Below, one piece after another: positions 1 through 5,160 of a stretch of DNA of 12,735 bases; positions within the stretch are counted from its first letter, which is position 1; each line of letters opens with the position of its first letter. Both the position numbers and the translations under genes were made by a program. The stretch comes from CAIYMF01 sp943329595 (GTDB lineage Bacteria > Actinomycetota > Actinomycetes > S36-B12 > CAIYMF01). Location: positions 1 through 12,735 of the forward strand of contig CALQEM020000089.1 in the NCBI GenBank assembly GCA_943329595.2, given 5' to 3'. The notes under the pieces were generated by a model. It ran no database searches. It saw only the letters and a program-made list of their open reading frames with translations, and was not told the DNA's origin.

Positions 1-2
1 AC

Positions 3-227
3 GATGACGATGACGAGTCGTGTGCCGAGCTCACACCCGACGCTTCCTTCGACGTCCTGTCGCACCTCGTCAGCACCGCCATCGGCGAGGGTGCGATCGC
101 TTCGTCGTCGGTCACATCAGCGCAGTCGTCCGCGCGACGAGGCCCGACCGCAATTCGCGATCGGCTCGGCCGACTTCTCGACACCATCTCGGGCCCCTCC
201 GCACGAGACACGTCGGTCGACCGCTGA
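3..227 (+). CDS. C-terminal fragment of an unrecognised protein (5' end outside window)
   Basis: An open frame entering from the left edge runs in frame 3 to a TGA at 225-227, giving about 74 residues. It begins with an acidic run (DDDDE), continues with a plausible helix (FDVLSHLVSTAIGEGAI), then a Ser/Ala/Arg-rich linker and a basic amphipathic end (IRDRLGRLLDTI). Third codon positions are mostly G or C, as in the other genes here, whereas the two overlapping frames give Arg/Ser/Pro-rich low-complexity translations typical of shadow frames. No family is recognisable from the tail, and the start lies outside the window. The reading frame is moderately supported; the function is unknown. Confidence 0.5.
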   Translation, partial: DDDDESCAELTPDASFDVLSHLVSTAIGEGAIASSSVTSAQSSARRGPTAIRDRLGRLLDTISGPSARDTSVDR

Positions 228-366
228 TCGTGTCGGGCGTCGCCTGAGTCTCGCTCGTCAGCCACTCATCGCTGTGAATCACCATCGCTAGTTTCGACAC
301 GCGCTCGCACGAGTGCGTCACGATGCGCGTGTTTCGAGTGCTGTTCTGTCATCGTTGAGGCACAGT

Positions 367-385
367 CCTCGATATGGGATCGAGG
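367..385 (+). promoter_or_regulatory. Small hairpin just upstream of the AK-repeat gene
   Basis: A perfect 7-bp inverted repeat (CCTCGAT, 5-nt spacer, ATCGAGG) ends 12 bases before the ribosome binding site at 397-404. It could be an operator or a leader hairpin affecting translation of the Lys/Ala protein. The rest of 228-396 shows no convincing promoter or other feature. Confidence 0.3.
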
Positions 386-396
386 AGATCAGCATT

Positions 397-404
397 GGGA
401 GGAA
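397..404 (+). promoter_or_regulatory. Ribosome binding site of the AK-repeat gene; decides the start
   Basis: GGGAGGAA lies immediately before the GTG at 407. An in-frame ATG at 374 would give an 11-residue extension (MGSRRSALGGT) outside the repeat pattern and has no ribosome binding site, so GTG 407 is preferred. Confidence 0.7.
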
Positions 405-406
405 CC

Positions 407-724
407 GTGGCTGTCGCCAAGAAGGCACCGGCGAAGAAAGCTGTGGCCAAGAAGGCTCCGGCGAAGAAGGCTGTAGCTAAGAAGGCTCCGGCGAAGAAGG
501 CTGTAGCTAAGAAGGCTCCGGCGAAGAAGGCTGTCGCTAAGAAGGCTGTCGCTAAGAAGGCACCGGCCAAGAAGGCCGTCGCTAAGAAGGCACCGGCCAA
601 GAAGGCCGTCGCTAAGAAGGCACCGGCCAAGAAGGCTGCCGCTAAGAAGGCACCGGCCAAGAAGGCTGCCGCTAAGAAGGCTCCGGCCAAGAAGGCTGCC
701 GCTAAGAAGGCTCCGGCCAAGCGC
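407..724 (+). repeat. 30-bp coding tandem repeat, about 10.5 units
   Basis: The decapeptide repeat is also a 30-bp DNA repeat. Neighbouring units share synonymous choices in blocks: early units use GCT CCG GCG and GTA GCT, middle units GCA CCG GCC and GTC GCT, the last units GCC GCT. This suggests local duplication of whole units. A 15-bp half unit after unit four breaks the register without breaking the frame. Confidence 0.85.
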
Positions 725-727
725 TAG
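407..727 (+). CDS. Lysine/alanine-repeat histone H1-like protein
   Basis: The predicted product has 106 residues and is almost pure repeat: about 45 Ala, 41 Lys, 10 Pro and 8 Val, with one terminal Arg and no acidic or aromatic residues. The unit is a decapeptide, AVAKKAPAKK. Four copies are followed by a half unit (AVAKK), three more copies, and three with Val changed to Ala (AAAKKAPAKK); the last ends in KR. This is the composition of the C-terminal tails of mycobacterial HupB and of histone H1-like proteins, which bind DNA by charge and compact the nucleoid, but no folded HU body precedes it. Nucleoid binding is inferred from composition. The gene has its own ribosome binding site and ends at a strong hairpin at 737-783. 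An independent short gene is the likely reading. Confidence 0.8.
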   Translation: MAVAKKAPAKKAVAKKAPAKKAVAKKAPAKKAVAKKAPAKKAVAKKAVAKKAPAKKAVAKKAPAKKAVAKKAPAKKAAAKKAPAKKAAAKKAPAKKAAAKKAPAKR

Positions 728-736
728 TCGCGCCTG

Positions 737-783
737 GCACGACGAAGGCCCCGGACCTCGATGGTCCGGGGCCTTCGTCGTGC
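737..783. terminator. Perfect 21-bp hairpin between convergent genes (bidirectional terminator)
   Basis: Arms 737-757 and 763-783 are exact reverse complements over 21 bases, with a 5-base loop (TCGAT). The hairpin sits between the stop of the AK-repeat gene (727) and the stop of the convergent SPOR-like gene (790), so it can serve both strands. There is no T-tract on either side, which is common for actinobacterial terminators. Confidence 0.85.
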
Positions 784-787
784 GCCT

Positions 788-994
788 CTACTGCGCGTCG
801 GTATCAACGTTGTCGACGTTGTCGTCGCGGTCGGCGGAGTCCCACGCCTCGTTGCGCTCGCGCATTCGCTCAAGTGCGCCGGCCGCCTCGGCCTCTGTTG
901 TGTAGGGCCCAAGCCGCTGGGCGTTCGGAGCGCCGAGCCCCTGCTCGACGCGCTGCGTCATCAGGTTGAACCACCACTCGTCGTTGACGCCCAC
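788..994 (-). CDS. Small SPOR-like conserved hypothetical protein
   Basis: The 68-residue product carries a motif typical of small actinobacterial SPOR-like proteins: DEWWFNL near residues 5-11, RLGPYTTEAEA at 27-37 and ALERMRERNEAWD at 40-52. It ends in an acidic Asp-rich tail. I recall such proteins as conserved and uncharacterised. A link to peptidoglycan would be only by analogy with SPOR domains, and there is no signal peptide or membrane segment. The start is uncertain. GTG at 994-992 has a strong GAGGAGG site five bases upstream (1000-1006) and gives MGVNDEWW. A GTG at 1018 would add eight residues but has only AGGAG about 16 bases away. The gene is convergent with the AK-repeat gene and divergent from map. 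Confidence 0.75.
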   Translation of the reverse strand: MGVNDEWWFNLMTQRVEQGLGAPNAQRLGPYTTEAEAAGALERMRERNEAWDSADRDDNVDNVDTDAQ

Positions 995-1038
995 CACGAC
1001 CTCCTCGATGTCGCGCACGTCGCCCGACGTGCAACTCC

Positions 1039-1044
1039 TAGGAT
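1039..1044 (+). promoter_or_regulatory. -10 box of map (TAGGAT), leaderless geometry
   Basis: TAGGAT fits TANNNT and is followed by exactly six bases (TCCATC) and the ATG of map, placing the predicted transcription start on the start codon. It could be misread as a weak AGGA ribosome binding site. No -35 match is evident. It lies within an 8-bp palindrome, TCCTAGGA (1036-1043). Confidence 0.55.
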
Positions 1045-1050
1045 TCCATC

Positions 1051-1896
1051 ATGGCCCTTACTGCCGGAACCCTCTCACCCACGCGTTCAGTACCTGCGAC
1101 AATCGCGCGACCCGAGTACGTCGGCAGACAGCGGCCCACGCCCTACGAGGGTTCCGAGGTGAAGGACGCTGAGACGATTGAGGCGATGCGAGTCGCTGGC
1201 CGCCTCGCCGCGAGAGCTCTTCATGAGGTGGGACGCGCGGTGGCGCCCGGCGTCACCACCGATGAACTCGACAGGGTCGGCCACGAGTATCTCTGCGACC
1301 ACGGCGCCTACCCCTCGACGCTCGGCTACCGCGGCTACCCCAAGTCTTTGTGCACGTCGATCAACGAGGTCATCTGCCACGGCATCCCCGACACCACGGT
1401 GCTCACCGACGGCGACATCTGCAACGTCGACATCACCGCCTTCATCGGAGGCGTGCACGGCGACACCAACGCCACCTTCCTCGTCGGCGAGGTCGATGAG
1501 GAATCGCGACTGCTTGTCGAGCGCACTCACGAGGCGACGATGCGAGCCATCGCTGCGGTTGCGCCGGGCCGCCCGCTGCACGTCATCGGCCGGGTGATCG
1601 AGTCGTATGCCCGACGCTTTGGATACGGGGTGGTGCGCGACTTCACCGGCCACGGCATCGGCACCTCATTTCACTCCGGACTCATCGTGCCTCACTACGA
1701 AGACTCCCAGCACGACACCGAGCTGATGGTCGGCATGACGTTCACCATCGAGCCGATGCTCACCCTCGGCGCCATCGACTACGACATGTGGCCCGACGGC
1801 TGGACGGTCGTGACTCGCGACCGCAGTCGAACCGCCCAGTTTGAGCACACGATTGTCGTGACTGAGTCGGGGTCGGACATCCTCACCGTGCCCTAG
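1051..1896 (+). CDS. map: Methionine aminopeptidase, type I with N-terminal extension (MapB-like)
   Basis: This cytosolic metalloprotease removes the initiator methionine from nascent proteins whose second residue is small. The 281-residue product has all five metal ligands of the family: D127 (NVDITAF), D138 (HGDTNATF), H201 (GHGIG), E234 (TIEPM) and E265 (FEHT), plus the substrate-site histidine H110 (EVICHGIPD). Residues 1-38 form the extension seen in actinobacterial MapB (SPTRSVP and ARPEYVG), supporting ATG 1051 as the start. The gene appears leaderless, with TAGGAT six bases upstream. ppgK follows after 45 bp in the same direction, so the two may be co-transcribed. The identification is secure. 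Confidence 0.97.
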   Translation: MALTAGTLSPTRSVPATIARPEYVGRQRPTPYEGSEVKDAETIEAMRVAGRLAARALHEVGRAVAPGVTTDELDRVGHEYLCDHGAYPSTLGYRGYPKSLCTSINEVICHGIPDTTVLTDGDICNVDITAFIGGVHGDTNATFLVGEVDEESRLLVERTHEATMRAIAAVAPGRPLHVIGRVIESYARRFGYGVVRDFTGHGIGTSFHSGLIVPHYEDSQHDTELMVGMTFTIEPMLTLGAIDYDMWPDGWTVVTRDRSRTAQFEHTIVVTESGSDILTVP

Positions 1897-1930
1897 CATC
1901 AGACCTACTCGAGATCACACCCCGCAACCC

Positions 1931-1936
1931 GAGGAG
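1931..1936 (+). promoter_or_regulatory. Ribosome binding site of ppgK
   Basis: GAGGAG is followed by five C residues and the ATG at 1942. It fixes the start and contrasts with the leaderless genes in this window. Confidence 0.7.
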
Positions 1937-1941
1937 CCCCC

Positions 1942-2712
1942 ATGACCATCGACGCCGGCACCGCTTGGCCACTTGACGTGAACACGCTCGCCATCGACGT
2001 CGGCGGCACCGGGCTCAAGGGCGCGATCCTCGACGCTGAGGGCCAGATGGTCACCGAGCGCGTGCGCATGGACACTCCCTACCCCTGCACGCCTACCACG
2101 CTGGTCGACAGCCTCGTGTCGATCACCTCCGGGTTGGGCGTCTTTCACCGAGTGTCGGTGGGCTTTCCCGGCCTCGTGCGCGACGGCCGGGTTATCGAGG
2201 TGCCGAGCCTGTCGAGGAGCATCTACGGCGGGGAGACCGACCACGACCTCGCCGAGTTGTGGGAGGGCTTTGATCTCGCCACCGCCCTCGCCACCGCCTT
2301 CACGGTTCCTGTGAAGGTCGCGAACGACGCCGACGTCCAGGGCTGCGCAGTCGCCCAGGGCACCGGGTTCGAGTTCGTCATGACGCTCGGCACCGGCGTG
2401 GGCACGGCGCTATTCAACAACGGCCGCCTGCTTCCGCACATCGAACTGTCGCACGCGGCGTTCAAGAAGGGACTCACCTTCGACATCGCGCTCGGCAACG
2501 CCGCTCGCAAGGAGGTGGGCAATGCGAAGTGGGTGAAGCGGGTCGTGAGCGCCGTGCGGGCCTTCGACGACTTCCTCTTCTTCGACCGCATCTACATCGG
2601 TGGGGGCAACGCCAAGCACCTGGTAGGCGTTCCGCTCGGCCCCAAGGCCGAGATCGTGTCGAACTCTGCGGGCATCCTCGGCGGCATCCGGATTTGGGAC
2701 CTCGAGGCCTGA
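1942..2712 (+). CDS. ppgK: Polyphosphate glucokinase (ROK family)
   Basis: The enzyme phosphorylates glucose to glucose 6-phosphate using inorganic polyphosphate, and often ATP, in the cytosol. The 256-residue product shows the ROK/hexokinase fold motifs in order: phosphate-binding loop AIDVGGTGLKG (residues 17-27), VSVGFPGLV (71-79), the catalytic segment VANDADVQG with D129 as predicted base (126-134), the second phosphate loop TLGTGVGTAL (148-157), substrate-loop residues E168 and H171, and IYIGGGNAKH (217-226). The segment FKKGLTFDIALGNAA and the following KWVKRV resemble polyphosphate-using members, and the CXCGXXGC zinc motif of many ROK sugar kinases is absent, as expected for this subfamily. 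Length and start fit well. Polyphosphate use is inferred from the subfamily match. Confidence 0.93.
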   Translation: MTIDAGTAWPLDVNTLAIDVGGTGLKGAILDAEGQMVTERVRMDTPYPCTPTTLVDSLVSITSGLGVFHRVSVGFPGLVRDGRVIEVPSLSRSIYGGETDHDLAELWEGFDLATALATAFTVPVKVANDADVQGCAVAQGTGFEFVMTLGTGVGTALFNNGRLLPHIELSHAAFKKGLTFDIALGNAARKEVGNAKWVKRVVSAVRAFDDFLFFDRIYIGGGNAKHLVGVPLGPKAEIVSNSAGILGGIRIWDLEA

Positions 2713-2733
2713 ACACGCCTCATCGCGCCAATT

Positions 2734-2749
2734 AGTCAAGCGTTCAACT
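2734..2749 (+). promoter_or_regulatory. Candidate MarR operator (imperfect inverted repeat)
   Basis: AGTCAAGCGTTCAACT is an imperfect palindrome: the right arm GTTCAACT would pair with AGTTGAAC and the left arm is AGTCAAGC, matching at 5 of 8 positions. It overlaps the first base of the -10 box of the MarR gene, where an autorepressor site would be expected. Confidence 0.35.
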
Positions 2750-2754
2750 ACACT
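2749..2754 (+). promoter_or_regulatory. -10 box of the MarR gene (TACACT), leaderless geometry
   Basis: TACACT is followed by six bases (GATTCC) and ATG 2761. No ribosome binding site is present, so the transcript probably begins at the start codon. Confidence 0.6.
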
Positions 2755-2760
2755 GATTCC

Positions 2761-3228
2761 ATGACTCAGTGGCTCAACGACCAGCAGCAGGTTGCGTGGC
2801 GCGCCTGGATCGCCGCCAGCAACCTGCTTGACTCGCGCCTTTCGCGCGAGCTCACCGAGGGTCACGGGCTGACCGGCGCCGACTACGAGATTCTGGTACA
2901 ACTGTCCGAGTCAGACGACCGCTGGCTGCACATGAGTGAGCTCGCAGACCGCACACTGTCAAGTCGCAGTCGCCTGTCGCACCAGATCGACCGCATGGAA
3001 AATGCCGGGCTCGTTGCACGCGCGTGCTGCCCGCACGACCGCCGCGGCCAACACGCCGAGCTGACCGACCACGGCCTCCAGACGCTCGTGGCCGCAGCGC
3101 CCACCCACGTCGACGGCGTGCGTCGCTACGTGGTCGACGCCATGACGCCCGAGCAGTTCGAGGCCCTCGGCGCGGCCTGCGCGACCATCGTGGCGGCCCT
3201 CGGCGACAGGTCGGCAGCGCCGTCCTGA
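2761..3228 (+). CDS. MarR-family transcriptional regulator
   Basis: The 155-residue product has MarR family size and layout. An N-terminal dimerisation helix (about residues 8-32) is followed by GLTGADYEILVQLSES (36-51), a helix-turn-helix (MSELADRTLSSRSRLSHQID, about 58-77), then RMENAGLVARACC (78-90) leading into a charged wing (PHDRRGQHAELTDHG, 91-105) and C-terminal dimer helices. The wing DRRG-LTDHG pattern is diagnostic. These proteins bind palindromic operators as dimers and often release DNA on binding phenolics or after cysteine oxidation. The Cys pair C89-C90 beside the wing could be redox-sensitive, but that is speculation. The target is unknown; autoregulation through 2734-2749 and control of the downstream lipoprotein are the simplest options. 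Confidence 0.93.
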   Translation: MTQWLNDQQQVAWRAWIAASNLLDSRLSRELTEGHGLTGADYEILVQLSESDDRWLHMSELADRTLSSRSRLSHQIDRMENAGLVARACCPHDRRGQHAELTDHGLQTLVAAAPTHVDGVRRYVVDAMTPEQFEALGAACATIVAALGDRSAAPS

Positions 3229-3261
3229 CGCGACCTGACCCGCGCTGTCAGTCCCGTGCCC

Positions 3262-3267
3262 TAGCGT
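3262..3267 (+). promoter_or_regulatory. Possible -10 box of the lipoprotein gene (TAGCGT)
   Basis: TAGCGT fits TANNNT. With the spacing seen elsewhere here it predicts a start near 3274, giving a leader of about ten bases that contains only the GGGGGA ribosome binding site (3274-3279). Confidence 0.35.
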
Positions 3268-3283
3268 GTTCACGGGGGATCAC

Positions 3284-3862
3284 ATGAGAGTTCAACTGGT
3301 CGTGAGGGCAGTCATCGTCGCCGTCAGCCTGTGCGCGTGCTCGGCAAGCGCGGGGCCGGTGAGCACCGTCGCCAGCGTCGAGTCCAGCGACGGCCCGACC
3401 CTGTTCCTCCCCACCAGTGCGCCCACTCCGTGGGCGCTCGACGAGGCCTTCATCGACTCGTTGTCGACGCTGACCACCACCGGCCACTTTGAGGTGCTGG
3501 CGGCCGTCAGCGTTTCCAATCGCAGCGTGCGCACCGAGATGCTCGGCCGAGTGCTTGGCCTCTGCAACACCATGCGCCCCCCTCTCGACGGTGGCACATT
3601 TTTCGCGGGCCAGTACTTGCTCATGCTCAAGGTCTGCGCTGAGGTGCGGGCAATGAAGGCGGCCGTGGCCGCACGTGATGATGCCACCTTCGCCGAGTCC
3701 TACGCCAACTACCTGGCCCAGAGCGCCGCCCTCAACGATCTCGGGGTTGGCACGAGCAGCAGCGATGACTCGTACGGGGGGAATGACGACTACGTTCCCG
3801 ATGTCCCCGACTACGCCGATGTCCCCGACTACCCCGACGACGCCGACGACTGGGGGCAGTGA
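3284..3862 (+). CDS. Small secreted lipoprotein with Pro/Asp/Tyr-rich tail
   Basis: The 192-residue product starts with a basic residue and a hydrophobic stretch (residues 5-16) ending at LCAC (16-19), a usable lipobox with C19, or less likely C17, as the lipidated cysteine. Export and anchoring on the outer face of the membrane are inferred. The body has helices and two cysteines (C94 and C118) that could form a disulfide. The end, from about residue 157, is low-complexity: Ser/Asp-rich, then VPDVPDYADVPDYPDD, with an 18-bp DNA repeat underneath. No family is recognised. ATG 3284 is chosen because GGGGGA lies four bases upstream and the signal peptide then begins at once; an in-frame GTG at 3266 would add six residues. 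The gene is convergent with rnpB, only a few bases away. Confidence 0.8.
   Translation: MRVQLVVRAVIVAVSLCACSASAGPVSTVASVESSDGPTLFLPTSAPTPWALDEAFIDSLSTLTTTGHFEVLAAVSVSNRSVRTEMLGRVLGLCNTMRPPLDGGTFFAGQYLLMLKVCAEVRAMKAAVAARDDATFAESYANYLAQSAALNDLGVGTSSSDDSYGGNDDYVPDVPDYADVPDYPDDADDWGQ
3800..3835 (+). repeat. Two tandem 18-bp coding units in the lipoprotein tail
   Basis: GATGTCCCCGACTACGCC (3800-3817) is followed by GATGTCCCCGACTACCCC (3818-3835), one mismatch in 18. They encode DVPDYA and DVPDYP and probably arose by duplication. Confidence 0.8.
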
Positions 3863-3866
3863 GGGC

Positions 3867-4267
3867 ACGACGGGCGAGTCGGCCTATAAGCCGGGTTCTG
3901 TCCCTCCGGCCGAGGCCGGAGGGGGCGACCATCTCTCTGCGACCACCGTTGCCGATGGCCTGATGCGGCCTACCCGCGAGCTCGAACGGGCCGTTCTCAA
4001 GCGCTCGCGCAGGGGCCGAAGCCCCCTTTTGGCCTTGCTCCCAGTGGGGTTTACCGAGCCGTATCGGTCACCCGATGCGCTGGTGGTCTCTTACACCACC
4101 GTTTCACCCTTACCGGCATTACTGCCGGCGGTTTATTTTCTGTGGCACTGTCCCGCGGGTCACCCCGGGTGGCTGTTAGCCACCACCGCGCCCTGTGGAG
4201 CCCGGACTTTCCTCAGCGCCAGACATGAAGTCCGACACCGCGGCCGCCCGGCCGGCTCGCCCGCCGT
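3867..4267 (-). ncRNA. rnpB: RNase P RNA (bacterial type A)
   Basis: This is the catalytic RNA of ribonuclease P, which cleaves the 5' leaders of tRNA precursors. Read on the minus strand it has the universal blocks in order: GAGGAAAGTCCGGGCTCC (4214 to 4197), ACAGAAAATAAACCGCC (4143 to 4127), GGTAAGGGTGAAAC (4114 to 4101), GAGCAAGGCCAAAA (4040 to 4027), and the 3' block ACAGAACCCGGCTTATAGGC (3901 to 3882). The ends pair to form helix P1: GGGCGAG near 4260 with CTCGCCC near 3875. The GGTAAACCCC segment before the GAGCAAGG block fits the P15 region that binds the tRNA 3' end. Ends are set by P1 and the -10 box and are accurate to perhaps ten bases. An overlapping 244-codon open frame on the plus strand is a shadow. 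Confidence 0.97.
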
Positions 4268-4273
4268 GGCACC

Positions 4274-4279
4274 AGAGTA
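4274..4279 (-). promoter_or_regulatory. -10 box of rnpB (TACTCT)
   Basis: On the minus strand TACTCT lies six bases before A4267, which begins the sequence that pairs as P1. This fits the predicted 5' end of RNase P RNA. No -35 match is evident. Confidence 0.55.
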
Positions 4280-4311
4280 CGACACGCGCCTGACCCCGCA
4301 GCGCCGACGGC

Positions 4312-4317
4312 CATACT
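4312..4317 (+). promoter_or_regulatory. -10 box of yaaA (CATACT), leaderless geometry
   Basis: CATACT is followed by six bases (GGGCGC) and GTG 4324. The first base departs from TANNNT. No ribosome binding site is present upstream of the GTG. Confidence 0.45.
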
Positions 4318-4323
4318 GGGCGC

Positions 4324-5121
4324 GTGCACATCCTCCTGCCTCCCTCCGAGGGCAAGTCGCCCCCCGGTCGCGGTCAGCCTCTCGACCTCAGCTCACTGTC
4401 GCTTCCTGAGCTCACCGCCACCCGCGAGCGAGTGCTTGCGGCTCTGGTCGCCCTCGCCCGCGGACCCGAAGCGCGAGCCCGCGAGGTTCTGGGCCTATCA
4501 GTGCGCCAGATCGACGAGCTGGCGCGCGACGCCCGGCTCGAGTCTGAGCCAGCGGCAGCTGCCCGCGACGTGTACAGCGGGGTGCTCTACGAGTCGCTGA
4601 GTCTGGCAACCCTCTCCCCCGCCGCCCGTCGCCGGGCCGACCGCAGCCTACTCATCTCATCGGGACTCTTCGGAGCAGTGCGCCCCGGCGACCGCATCCC
4701 CGCCTACCGACTGTCGGGCGATACCGATCTTCCCGGCGTTGGGCCTCTGTCTGCGCTGTGGCGCGACCCCTTGGCCGAGGCACTGGTGGCACCCCTCGCC
4801 CGCGGGCTGGTCGTCGACCTTAGATCGGGTGCCTATGCCGCTCACTTCGTCATCCGCGACTCCCTGGCCGCACGCACCGCCACCGTGCGCGTACTGCAGG
4901 AGACTCGAGTTGGCTCGGAGATTCGGCGCACCATCGTGAGCCATCACAACAAGTCGACCAAGGGCCGACTGGTGCGCGCCCTTCTAGAGGCTGGCGCGAG
5001 TCCGAAGCACCCTGACGCGTTGGTGGCCGCATGCCGCGACCTTGGCTTCCGGGCCGAGCGCGGCGAGCCCTCGCGTACCGGGGTGGCCAGCATCGATGTC
5101 GTGGTCGCAGGGCTGACCTGA
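4324..5121 (+). CDS. yaaA: YaaA family peroxide stress protein (DUF328)
   Basis: The 265-residue product carries the family signatures: N-terminal HILLPPSEGKS (residues 2-12), a central DVYSGVLYESL (82-92), SGLFGAVRPGDRIPAYRLS (112-130), VVDLRSGAYAAHF (162-174) and SHHNKSTKGRLVRALL (205-220). In E. coli YaaA limits free intracellular iron during hydrogen peroxide stress and binds DNA; the biochemical activity is less clear in actinobacteria. The start is GTG 4324, which puts the PPSEGK motif at its usual place near the N-terminus. The gene is divergent from rnpB and convergent with the RNase H gene. The family is secure; the exact role here is inferred. Confidence 0.92.
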   Translation: MHILLPPSEGKSPPGRGQPLDLSSLSLPELTATRERVLAALVALARGPEARAREVLGLSVRQIDELARDARLESEPAAAARDVYSGVLYESLSLATLSPAARRRADRSLLISSGLFGAVRPGDRIPAYRLSGDTDLPGVGPLSALWRDPLAEALVAPLARGLVVDLRSGAYAAHFVIRDSLAARTATVRVLQETRVGSEIRRTIVSHHNKSTKGRLVRALLEAGASPKHPDALVAACRDLGFRAERGEPSRTGVASIDVVVAGLT

Positions 5122-5122
5122 C

Positions 5123-5160
5123 GTGACGACGAGTACGGGGGGTTTAGCGGCTCTCGTCAC
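5123..5160. terminator. Bulged hairpin between convergent genes
   Basis: GTGACGA (5123-5129) pairs with TCGTCAC (5154-5160) and GAG (5131-5133) with CTC (5151-5153), leaving a one-base bulge (C5130) and a 17-base loop. It fills the 35-bp gap between the convergent yaaA and RNase H genes and covers the RNase H stop codon. There is no T-tract. Confidence 0.4.

Noticed and set aside
349..720. Minus-strand open frame of AFLAGAFLA-type hydrophobic repeats
   Set aside because: It is the antisense shadow of the Lys/Ala repeat gene; AAG/GCC codons read backwards give Leu/Ala/Phe. It has no ribosome binding site of its own.
407..724. Regular repeats suggestive of a CRISPR array
   Set aside because: The units are contiguous 30-bp coding repeats with no unique spacers, in one open frame.
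1087..1653. Minus-strand 188-codon frame opposite map
   Set aside because: It is the antisense shadow of a strongly conserved gene, with no family resemblance.
3675..4409. Plus-strand 244-codon open frame
   Set aside because: It covers RNase P RNA on the other strand and the ends of two genes; composition is Pro/Thr/Arg low-complexity.
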